Source: VXYL01 sp965200375 (GTDB lineage: Bacteria; Pseudomonadota; Gammaproteobacteria; Pseudomonadales; Azotimanducaceae). From it: a stretch of 64,000 nucleotides of DNA. Within the stretch, counting starts at the first letter, position 1; each line of letters begins with the position of its first letter. Below are positions 8,381-16,412 of this stretch, one piece after another. The notes beneath the pieces are model-generated. The model did no database searches, was not told where the DNA came from, and saw only the letters and a program-made list of their open reading frames with translations. The translations under genes and the position numbers were made by a program. Location: positions 1,798,001 through 1,862,000 of the forward strand of contig OZ241353.1 of assembly GCA_965200375.1 (NCBI GenBank). Reading direction: 5' to 3'.

Positions 8381-9319
8381 TCAAATCAACGATGCCTGCG
8401 ATGATGGCGAGGAACCGCTCCCATCGCGTTCACTCCGCAGTCGGCGACATGCCGCTTGGTGGAAAGCGCTCACGGCCTCGAACCCAATGAACCGGCGGTT
8501 GAGTTGTTTCGCCGCAACCGCCGTCGTGCCGCTTCCGGCAAACGGATCGAGCACCGTTTGCCCTTCCTGGGTCGTCAAGTCGATCAGGCACGAGATTAGG
8601 CCGAGCGGCTTCTGGGCCTCGTGAAGCCGGCTCTCGTCTTTGGCGAATGCGAACTCGAGGACGTTGGTTGCACCGACCCCGTGATGGCCGCAGCGGTCGA
8701 CGTTGATGGCGCCGACGCCGTGTTCCAAAACGTTGTCCGCGATGGTGCCGCCTATGCAGTAGGGTTTGGTCAGCCATGCAATCGGCTCGAACATCGGCGC
8801 CAAGTTGCCCAAGCGCCAGCCATGCCACTGTTCGGCCTCCTTCCGCAGGCCTCGCCTTTCGAAGACGACGCTCACCCTCTGCGCCCGGTGATAGGCGGAC
8901 TTCTTCTTCCAAGCGAGCATGTCCTTGAGCAGAAAGCCGCTGTCCTCAAAGGCGTTGACCACGCGGTGGATCGTCCGACGCGCGCCGAACAGCAGCACGG
9001 AACTGCCGCTCTTCAGCTTCGGGAACACCATCTGCGCCCAAGACCGGCACCATTCCTCGTATTCCCTTCCGATGTTGCGATCGGAGCGAGACCATCCGTT
9101 GATCGGCTTGCCTCGCCGCTTGAACGCCGGTTTTCCCCGTTGCGCCGGCGACTCGCCCAGCAGCGCGGAGTTCTGATTGCTGTGCAGTACGTCCCAGTCG
9201 TCCAAGGCTATTCCATACGGAATGTCCGATAGCAGCAGTTCGATGCTGTCGTCGTCAAGACGGCCAAGGTGCTCTCGGCAGTCCGCATGTATGATCTTGT
9301 CGAGATAGCCGCTGTTCAT
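8381..9319 (-). CDS. Site-specific DNA methyltransferase, beta-type (N4-C or N6-A)
   Basis: This 312-aa enzyme transfers a methyl group from S-adenosylmethionine to an exocyclic amino group in DNA. The catalytic motif IV is LLSDIPYG near residue 30 (a DPPY-type loop, here with Ile in place of the first Pro). The SAM-binding motif I, LDPFAGSGTTAVAAKQ, lies near residue 265, so motif IV precedes motif I, the beta-class order. A variable region that would carry the target-recognition function lies between them. It is transcribed against its neighbours and separates the SNF2 helicase from the broken large methylase, so it may be a later insertion. No nuclease lies beside it; it could be an orphan methylase. 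Confidence 0.88.
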   Translation of the reverse strand: MNSGYLDKIIHADCREHLGRLDDDSIELLLSDIPYGIALDDWDVLHSNQNSALLGESPAQRGKPAFKRRGKPINGWSRSDRNIGREYEEWCRSWAQMVFPKLKSGSSVLLFGARRTIHRVVNAFEDSGFLLKDMLAWKKKSAYHRAQRVSVVFERRGLRKEAEQWHGWRLGNLAPMFEPIAWLTKPYCIGGTIADNVLEHGVGAINVDRCGHHGVGATNVLEFAFAKDESRLHEAQKPLGLISCLIDLTTQEGQTVLDPFAGSGTTAVAAKQLNRRFIGFEAVSAFHQAACRRLRSERDGSGSSPSSQASLI

Positions 9320-9521
9320 CCCGTCTCTCCGATCTCCAGCAAGCCGTTCTCCGATACCGACTCGACCGCATCAACACGGGCATCCAGCTTCCGTCCGGCA
9401 AGCACCTCGCGGATGGCCTGCTCCCGCGAGAATCCCATGATCCGCTGGCGCTCGCCCGTGCGGCATGGCGTGAACTGGACGCTTCCGCTACATTGGCCAC
9501 ATTCTACGAGCCATCCACGCC

Positions 9522-11917
9522 ATGCCCCTCGCCGGCATCCACAACGAGAACGAGTTCTACAGCCACCACTACTTGGCGGAGATTTTCGCCGGCGACATCC
9601 AGGCCACCCTCGAACGTTGGCGCGAGCAGGCCGAAGCCGCCAACGTTCGCACGCCCTGGGCCGAGCTCCGCGCCCTGGCGCCGGAGCATCTGCGCTTTCG
9701 GCGGGACTTCGAGCGGGAGCGGCGCGCCGGGCAGCGCATCCTGCGGCAGCGCGAGTGGTTCCGACTGCTGCTCGCAGCGCTGGGCTACGCCTGCAAGCCC
9801 GCCAACCTTGCGCTGGAGGACGGCGCGGAAGTGCCGATCCTCTGCGCCGATGGCGACTCCGCCGGCCATCCTCTCCTGCAACAGCGTGCTGCTGCTCGAA
9901 CGCGGCAAGTGGACGCACAACCGCCTGCTGCGCTTTGACTTCGACGACATCCTCTCCCTCCGCGAAGACGCCACGCTGAAGGCCACCGCCGCCCTGCTGC
10001 ACCGGGAGAGCCTTCAGCCGGGGAGCGCGAGGGGGCACCCCTCGCATGAAAAGAGCCTGTTGCCCGCCGAAGACGCCGGCGCCGAGGCCCTGCACGACAA
10101 TCTCGACGAGAACAGCCACAAGCACGCCTTCGCCGTCTCCGAGGACTTGAAGCACGCCCTGCGCGAGTGCATCGAACTCATCGGCTTTGATGCCATCCGC
10201 CACCTGCGCGAAGTCTCCAAGGAGCGCATCTACGACCGCCCGGACGCCGCGCTCACCGAGCAGCTGAGCCTGGAAGCCCTGCGCTACATGTACCGCCTGC
10301 TGTTCCTGTTCTACATCGAGGCGCGCCCGAACCTGCGCTACGCCCGCTGGACGCCGAGGCGTACCGCGAAGGCTACGGCCTGGAACGCCTGCGCGACCTG
10401 GAGATGGTGCGGCTGACCACCGAGGAATCCCTGAACGGCCACCACCTGCATCTCTCCATCGAGCAGCTGTTCCGCCTGGTGCGCGAAGGCTTCCACGCGC
10501 AAGCCGACCTGCTCAGCGACCGCCCGCCGAACCAACCCGGCGAGCCAGCCAGCGCACCCGCCGCGCACGGCTTCTGCATGCGCCCGCTGGACAGCCGCCT
10601 GTTCCACCCCGGCGCCACGCCGCTGCTGAACCAGGTGAAGCTGCGCAACCGCGTGCTGCAGCAGGTGATCCGCCTGATGTCCCTCTCCCGCCCCGCCACG
10701 GGCAAGGGAACGCGAGGCCGCGCCAAACGCAGCGGCCGCATCTCCTACGCCCAGCTTGGCATCAACCAGCTGGGCGCCGTGTACGAGGCGCTGCTGGCCT
10801 ACCGCGGCTTCTTCGCCGAAGAGGACCTCTACGAGGTGAAGCCCGCCAAGCAGGCCGGCGAAACCCAGGACGCCCTCGCCGCCGCCTACTTCGTCCCCAA
10901 CACGACCTCGGCCAGTACGCCGAAGACGAGAAGGTGCAGGACCGCGACGAGAACGGCCGCCTGAAGCTGCGCGTCCACAAGCGCGGCGCGTTCATCCACC
11001 GCCTGGCCGGGCGCGACCGGCAGAAGTCCGCCAGCTACTACACGCCGGAATCCCTCGCCCGCACCGTGGTGAAGCACGCCCTGGCCGAACTGGCGACGGA
11101 CGCCACCCCCGCCGACGCCATCCTGAACATCACCGTGTGCGAACCGGCGATGGGTTCCGCCGCCTTCCTGAACGAGGCCGTGAACCAGCTTGCCGAGAAG
11201 TACCTGGAACGCAAGCAGCGCGAACTGAACCGCCGCATCGACCACGCGGACTACGCCGACGAACTGCAACGCGCCCGCCACCGCATCGCGGACCGCAACG
11301 TGTTCGGCGTGGACTTGAACCCCGTGGCGCTGGAACTGGCGGAGGTCTCCCTGTGGCTGAACGGCATCCACCAGGACGGCCACGTGCCGTGGTTCGGCTA
11401 CCAGCTGATGTGCGGCAACTCGCTGGTGGGCGCGCGGCGGCAGGTGCATCCGCGCGCCGCGTTGACCAAGCGGAAGAAAGCCGACCTGTGGTTCAACAGC
11501 GCCCCGCAGCGCGTGCCGTGGCAGCCCGCCGACGGCGAAGCGCCGAGACGCCCGCCCGGCACCGTCTACCACTTCCTGCTGCCGGACGACGGCATGGCCA
11601 ACTACCGCGACAAGGCCGCCAAGCGCTTGGAAGCCGCGAACTTCGAGCGCATCAAGGCGTGGCGCAAGGCGTTCTTCCAGCCCTTCCAAGAGGAGGAGAT
11701 CGCGGAACTGGAGACGCTCTCCAACCAAGTGGACGCGCTGTGGGCCCTGCACGCCGAACAACTCGCCCGAGACCGCCAGCAAACCGAAGACGCCCTGCCC
11801 GTGTGGGGCCAGCCGAACGCCGCCGCCCAGGCCGTGTTCAGCGAAGACACCCGCACGGTCGGCCGCCCCTACCGCCGGGGGACGGGAGCACTGGCGCTTG
11901 AGACTGGACCTGTCTAG
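9522..11917 (+). pseudogene. Large adenine-specific DNA methylase, copy 1 (frameshifted, DrmMI-like)
   Basis: Reading continues through three frames. Compared with copy 2 at 16413, it lacks 188 bases near 9868 and single bases near 10343 and 10896, each breaking the frame. Intact stretches show an N-terminus MPLAGIHNENEFYSHHY, then SASYYTPESLARTVVKHAL and the SAM-binding motif VCEPAMGSAAFLNEA. VFGVDLNPVALELAEVSLW follows, typical of Eco57I/PglX/DrmMI-type methylases. It runs about 500 bases past the point where copy 2 ends (CGNSLVGARRQ follows) and then stops near 11905 against unrelated DNA. No NPPF/Y catalytic motif is reached. It follows the SNF2 helicase gene, so a DISARM-like pairing probably existed before decay. 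Confidence 0.9.
10008..10051 (+). repeat. Palindromic element related to the 45-bp repeat (in methylase copy 1)
   Basis: A single 44-base element with the same core as the four tandem units at 6282-6461 (GGGGAGCGCGAGGGG followed by CACCCCTCGCATGAAA). It is translated in a different frame from the SNF2 gene copies and is likewise free of stops there. Its presence in two unrelated genes, in different frames, indicates a mobile or copied element rather than a protein-level repeat. Confidence 0.75.
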
Positions 11918-11951
11918 AATCCAACGATGTCCTGTCGGAAGTGGATGACCA

Positions 11952-13193
11952 ATGGGTACGATAATCACCTTGGATGTCGGTGGAATGTCCATTGACTGGA
12001 GCAAGAACTTCCGTGGGAGAGATCACGGTGTGCTCTTTCAGAAGGGAGATCGTCGCGAGATTCCTTCCGAGTACATAGACGATGATGCCGTAGATCGGTT
12101 GGCCTTTGTACGCAGTCTAGACGATATTGTACAACGGTTGGATTTGATGGGATTTGGGCAAGATGCGGTGAGCGACGCATATCGTCGGGCCATAGCCGAG
12201 AGCGACGTCGATGTTCAAGAGCAGCTTCTGACATTTGCGGAGTTTCAGGCATTCGTCAATGCACAGCCAATAGAGGAGCTGGATGACACTTTCGTCTCTA
12301 GCCTCAATCCCGAGGACATAATGGGCCGCTTTGCTCGCAGGTCCGAGGTGTCTCGGATACCTCGCTTCGTGGGTAGAGACGACGAATATTCAGAACGTAG
12401 TTACTTTGCTAGTTTACTCAGCTTCCTCCACCCCTATGCAATACTTCGGCTTTTAGCCGGATGTCCCGACAATCGCAGTAGTGAGGTCGTGTGGCATTAC
12501 GGCCCCCTTGTCAGCGCCGGATGGGAATCGGCAAGTGAATTTCAGCCCGGCGCACGCCGGGAGCAAACCTTCCTTATCGCGACGGAAGGTAGCTCCGATA
12601 CGAAAATCCTAAGACATGCGTTCGAGCTCTTGCGACCGAACGTCGTGGACTTCTTTAGATTTATTGACATGACGGATGGCTATCCCTTTGCAGGCGCAGG
12701 GAATCTGAGGAACTTTGCTACAGGCCTAGCGCGAATGGACACTCGGGACAAAGTGCTGTTCCTGCTCGACAATGACGCCGAGGGACGAGAAGCATGTGAT
12801 CGTATTCTCTGCCTTTCGCTATCACCGAACATGAGAGCTACATGTCTTCCAAATCTCACGGATCTGTGTACGATCCCAGCGTACGGACCAAGTGGTGCCC
12901 AAGTCGTGGACATAAACGGCAGCGCAGCGGCGATTGAGTGCTATCTTGATCTTCGTGCGGATGGGCAACCGCCGCCGAAGGTGAGGTGGATGAATTACAA
13001 GAGAAGCATCAACGCTTATCAGGGCGCACTTGAACAGAAGGATGTCTACGCAAGGACGTTTCTCAAACAGACTTCCTTCTCGTTGATCAAGGGCACCTAT
13101 AATCCAGAGAACATGGTCAAGGTTCTAGACCACATCTTTGCGATCTGCTGCGAGATTGCTGCGGATACCAACAAGTGGGCGCGCACTTGGTAG
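11952..13193 (+). CDS. HEPN/Toprim-type protein (probable defence nuclease)
   Basis: This 413-aa protein is encoded in visibly AT-richer DNA than the flanks (one sampled 60-base line has 28 G+C against 43 in a line of the large helicase), suggesting separate acquisition. The N-terminus, MGTIITLDVGGMSIDWSKN, then DHGVLFQ, matches my memory of the HEPN/Toprim-associated N-terminal domain. Residues about 205-290 form a Toprim-like core: IATEGSSDTKIL supplies the metal-binding Glu and VLFLLDNDAEG the Asp-x-Asp pair. Toprim domains in OLD-type nucleases and topoisomerases cleave DNA with divalent metal. The pairing in one protein suggests an abortive-infection or DNA-sensing effector. No partner gene overlaps it, and it appears intact. 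Confidence 0.75.
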   Translation: MGTIITLDVGGMSIDWSKNFRGRDHGVLFQKGDRREIPSEYIDDDAVDRLAFVRSLDDIVQRLDLMGFGQDAVSDAYRRAIAESDVDVQEQLLTFAEFQAFVNAQPIEELDDTFVSSLNPEDIMGRFARRSEVSRIPRFVGRDDEYSERSYFASLLSFLHPYAILRLLAGCPDNRSSEVVWHYGPLVSAGWESASEFQPGARREQTFLIATEGSSDTKILRHAFELLRPNVVDFFRFIDMTDGYPFAGAGNLRNFATGLARMDTRDKVLFLLDNDAEGREACDRILCLSLSPNMRATCLPNLTDLCTIPAYGPSGAQVVDINGSAAAIECYLDLRADGQPPPKVRWMNYKRSINAYQGALEQKDVYARTFLKQTSFSLIKGTYNPENMVKVLDHIFAICCEIAADTNKWARTW

Positions 13194-13198
13194 GGTAC

Positions 13199-13234
13199 AT
13201 CCTCAATATCGCGGTGTGCGAACCGGCGATGGCA
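13199..13234 (+). pseudogene. Micro-fragment of the large methylase gene (third copy)
   Basis: About 35 bases just past the HEPN/Toprim stop match the SAM-motif region of methylase copy 1 (near 11122) at most positions, including GTGTGCGAACCGGCGATGG. Too short to have any function. It shows that the methylase gene once extended, or was copied, to this side of the HEPN/Toprim gene. Confidence 0.6.
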
Positions 13235-13297
13235 TTTGTGTGCAGCGAGGCGTTTACTGACCTTCGATCAAACCGCAGCAGACGATGGCTGGCAGTT

Positions 13298-13780
13298 TTA
13301 TAGTGGGTGGTCTCGGAGCCACTTGGCCAAGCGTTCGAAGTCCGCATAGGTGGTACCGGGACTTTGCGCCTGCTTACGCATTTCATGGACATAGTGTTGT
13401 ACGTGCTCGTCACTCCATATGGAAACCAAAACCTGGCAGGCCAGTTTTCTCACGATACGCCGCGAGTAGATGCGTGGTATACCAGTGACAGCCGGCATGG
13501 CAAAGCGCTCGATTGCATCTAGCCCGGGGCGCAGCACCTCGCGCTGATATTGGACCCATGCCTTGCTCTCCTGCATCTTGTCCGCGTGGCCCTCCTCCTC
13601 GAACAACAGATCCTTCACCGAGTCCAGCGACATCAGCGCATTAACCTCTGCTATTGTTCGCCTGATCCTGTCAAGCCACCACGCGACAACCACGTTGAGT
13701 AGGCACACGCCAACGCTCACGATGGCGCTCACGGTAACGCTCACCGCCCAAGAAGGGAGTGCAGCTAGCCAGTCGAGCAC
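13298..13780 (-). CDS. Membrane-anchored hypothetical protein (DUF4760-like)
   Basis: 160 aa with an N-terminal transmembrane segment (WAVSVTVSAIVSVGVCLLNV, residues about 11-30) and a soluble helical remainder. The overall form, a membrane helix followed by helices with a conserved-looking ERFAMPAVTG and an IWSDEHVQHYVHE region, resembles the DUF4760 group, but I cannot confirm that. The GTG start shares its G with the TAG stop of the small proline-rich frame upstream (TAGTG), so translation is probably coupled. The role is unknown; similar small membrane proteins accompany phage-defence genes. Confidence 0.6.
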   Translation of the reverse strand: MLDWLAALPSWAVSVTVSAIVSVGVCLLNVVVAWWLDRIRRTIAEVNALMSLDSVKDLLFEEEGHADKMQESKAWVQYQREVLRPGLDAIERFAMPAVTGIPRIYSRRIVRKLACQVLVSIWSDEHVQHYVHEMRKQAQSPGTTYADFERLAKWLRDHPL

Positions 13781-13869
13781 TACTTCTTCTGCGGCGGCGG
13801 AGGCGGTGGTGGCGGCACAGGTGGCGACTTGGGCGGCGGTTGGTTGATCGGCTGGCTCTTGGGAGGCAT
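13780..13869 (-). CDS. Short proline-rich peptide (29 aa)
   Basis: A 29-residue frame with a run of eight prolines near the end followed by QKK. The ATG at 13869 is preceded by a GAAAGG ribosome-binding site about five bases away. Its TAG overlaps the GTG of the membrane protein. Consecutive prolines stall ribosomes without EF-P, so this could act as a leader that meters translation of the membrane protein. It could equally be a small structural partner or a chance frame. A longer frame upstream (to 14043) has no better start signal. Confidence 0.4.
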   Translation of the reverse strand: MPPKSQPINQPPPKSPPVPPPPPPPPQKK

Positions 13870-14202
13870 CTGCCTTTCTTCCCGAAACGGTGTTGTCATG
13901 TGCAATGGACCTCGCAGTTCAATTGAGGCGTACTTCACGGTGTTTGAGCTCCTCTGACGGTCAGCGATTCTTGCGGCCTGCTCGGGGTTTGTCAAGCCGC
14001 GCTGCACCGCCCGTTCCGGCGTGCTGTAAGCAACTCTTGCCAACCCCTATCGCAGCCAAAACACGCATCGCGCGGCGGACGCCTTGCTGCTACGATGTCG
14101 AACACCAATGTACGAGTGTTCGGGTGTGGCGAAGGCAGCGCGAGTCTCGGCGCTTGGCCGATGCACGGTTCGCGGCGGCTGGCGCGTGGGGCGGGCCTGC
14201 CC

Positions 14203-14943
14203 ATGAGCCTCTTCTCGACCCCAACGCAGTTGGCCCGCCTGCAGCGGGTGCTGTTCATGTGCCTGCGGCTGCCGTTCTCCCAAGGTGCGATACCGGGCAG
14301 GGTGCTCGAGGAAGTGCTGGCGGAGGTTCGGTCCGCACGGGTGCTGCCAACCTACGACTTCGTGGATGTCGTCAACGCGAAGCAGGCGTGTGGGTGGCAA
14401 GTCAAGTCCACCAGGGCAGCGACGCCTGTCACTTGGAAGCGGGCCAAGCTGCCCAACGCCACTGAGCTCATCAATGCGTCAATGGAGTCCGAAGCGGCAT
14501 GCCAAGAGCTCGGCGATGCCATCATTGGGCTGTGCAACGAACATGCACAAGCCAGCTTGGCCGACTACGAGCTTAAAGAGATCGGCTACGCTCGCCTCAT
14601 CTTGCACCCCGACGGGCAGGTCACCTATTTCGAGAGGCTACTGTGCTCATCCTCGAAGCCGCACATATTTGATCCTGCCGACTTCAGTTGGCACTGGTCC
14701 GATCCAAAGCAGACGGTGAGGAAGGAGCAGTTGCCGGCGCTTCAAGGCATGCATCGAAGAACCAAGCGAAAGTGGTGGGCATGGCATGGTCGAGGGGAGA
14801 ACCAACTCCACTTCGCCGGCGAATCCGCGTGGTGGCCGGATGGTGGCCGTCACTCGCTGTCGTTCCATGTGCCATCGGCCGAGCAAAAGCTGACCATTGA
14901 CGACATCTTGGCGATGCTGGCCGACATGGATTCAGATGCCTAG
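14203..14943 (+). CDS. Probable type II restriction endonuclease (partner of the C5 methylase)
   Basis: 246 aa from ATG 14203 (a GGGGCGGG stretch precedes it; an earlier ATG at 14095 adds 36 unlikely residues). I do not recognise the family by name. The segment VVNAKQACGWQVKS, near residue 60 from this start, resembles a PD-(D/E)xK active site with Asp upstream and Q-x-K in place of E-x-K, as in several restriction enzymes. Tryptophan-rich stretches (KWWAWHG, SAWWPDG) lie near the end. The gene converges on, and overlaps by 12 bp, a cytosine-5 methylase gene, a common layout for restriction-modification pairs. Function is inferred from this pairing; confirming it would need cleavage data. Confidence 0.6.
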   Translation: MSLFSTPTQLARLQRVLFMCLRLPFSQGAIPGRVLEEVLAEVRSARVLPTYDFVDVVNAKQACGWQVKSTRAATPVTWKRAKLPNATELINASMESEAACQELGDAIIGLCNEHAQASLADYELKEIGYARLILHPDGQVTYFERLLCSSSKPHIFDPADFSWHWSDPKQTVRKEQLPALQGMHRRTKRKWWAWHGRGENQLHFAGESAWWPDGGRHSLSFHVPSAEQKLTIDDILAMLADMDSDA

Positions 14944-16065
14944 CTGCTCCCGCATGGTGGTCGCAACCTTCTCGATGAGCAGCGGCGGCACTGCGTTGCC
15001 AAGCTGGCCAGCTTGCTGGACGAAGCTGCCGACGAATTCGTAGGTGTCCGAGAACCCTTGGATGCGGGCCGCTTCCCGAATCGTGAGCGTCCGAATGTCC
15101 ACGGGGTGGCCCCATCGTCCCGAGCCCGGATGGAACACCCAGCGCGTGATTGTTGGCGCCACCATCGCCTTCGTCAGCCGCCCGTAGGCACCGCTGTAGC
15201 CACCTTTGGTCCGCAGGTCGTCCGGCAAGTCCTTGTTTCCTTGGCCTGGACGAAGGCTTGCAAGCCGAGCGTACTGCGTTGGCGCCAGCGGCCTGGCTAT
15301 GTGGTTACGCACCTTGTCGCTGCGCGTTCTAGCCTTGCGCTGATACTCCGAGAAGGGGTTGCAAGCATACGAAGACGGGTCTTCGCCCCTGCCGTGGGAG
15401 AGGCTCGGCAGGTCGCCAATCGCGTCCCACACCGAAACGAATGGACGCTTGGCGAACATGTCGTTCTGGGGCGAGCAGTTGCCATGTGTGGGTGCTGGTA
15501 GTCTTGGTGCTCGGCCGCCGCGGGATGCTAGGAAGAAGGCCCGACGCCTTCGCTGCGGGATTCCGAACTCCGCCGCGTTGAGCGTGGCGTGGGTCACCGC
15601 GTAGCCCGCTTGTTCCAGTCGTCCGTGGATCTCCTCGCTGAACCGCATCGAAAAGCCGTTCTTCATCTCCGCCACGTTCTCCATAAGGATCATGCTGGGC
15701 TTCAGCGCCACGCAGTAGTCGAGGTAGGTGCGGATGAGCAGGTTGTTGGGGTCGTCCATGAATCGATGGCGCCGGGGGACGTTTTTGGAAAAGCCTTGGC
15801 ACGGCGGGCCGCCCGCCACGAGGTCCAACTGCCCCGGCGCGATTCCGAGCTGGTCCATCAGGTGTTCGGGTCTTATCGAAGAGAGGTCGCACCTCAACGC
15901 CGTTGCGTCGGGAAAGTTGCGCTCGAACGTAGCCATGTACCGCGGTTCGACGTCAATGCCTGCCAGCACGTCGAACCCGGCACCCCTCAGGCCGGCCGAG
16001 ATACCGCCGCAACCGCAGAAGAAGTCCAGCGCCTTCAATGAGCCTTTTGCCACTACTACCTCCAT
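14932..16065 (-). CDS. DNA (cytosine-5-)-methyltransferase
   Basis: 377 aa with all the standard motifs: I, ALDFFCGCGGISAGL; IV, GGPPCQGFSKN with the catalytic Cys; VI, MENVAEM; VIII, QRRRRAFF; and X, LGNAVPPLL near the C-terminus. It methylates cytosine at C5 within a short target; the recognition region lies between motifs VIII and X. I chose ATG 16065 because residues upstream of it in the longer frame do not resemble the family. It probably protects host DNA from the convergent nuclease at 14203. DruM of type II Druantia is also a cytosine methylase, so a link to the large helicase at 24179 cannot be excluded, though distance argues against it. Confidence 0.95.
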   Translation of the reverse strand: MEVVVAKGSLKALDFFCGCGGISAGLRGAGFDVLAGIDVEPRYMATFERNFPDATALRCDLSSIRPEHLMDQLGIAPGQLDLVAGGPPCQGFSKNVPRRHRFMDDPNNLLIRTYLDYCVALKPSMILMENVAEMKNGFSMRFSEEIHGRLEQAGYAVTHATLNAAEFGIPQRRRRAFFLASRGGRAPRLPAPTHGNCSPQNDMFAKRPFVSVWDAIGDLPSLSHGRGEDPSSYACNPFSEYQRKARTRSDKVRNHIARPLAPTQYARLASLRPGQGNKDLPDDLRTKGGYSGAYGRLTKAMVAPTITRWVFHPGSGRWGHPVDIRTLTIREAARIQGFSDTYEFVGSFVQQAGQLGNAVPPLLIEKVATTMREQLGI

Positions 16066-16412
16066 GCCTCCAAGCGTATGCACAAAGCGGGATCGCCGCC
16101 CCGGATGCCGCCAGACCGGTAACCGCGTTGGGTCCCAAGCCGACACTGTATAAACCTACCACAGTCCAAGGCGGGTCGCGCACCGTTTTCGCGTCCAATC
16201 CGCGCTCAGTGGCAGGCTTTGACCCATCCGGGAGAGTGAACGCTCACTTGCGGACGAATATCTCGTACACCCTCCTACGCTTTGCTTGCGCCCGCGGCAC
16301 GCGAGCGGCAGGGCGGCGGTCCGGCCACCGCACGTTCAGCCAGTCGAAGGGCGTGGTAATGTCGGCTTGAGACAGTGCCGAAAGTGCCCAAGCCGCCTAC
16401 GTCGAACGCCCC
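16066..16412. other. Divergent intergenic region, 347 bp
   Basis: Separates the cytosine methylase (leftward) from methylase copy 2 (rightward) and must hold promoters for both. I could not identify convincing -35/-10 pairs. No small gene or repeat was seen. Confidence 0.4.
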
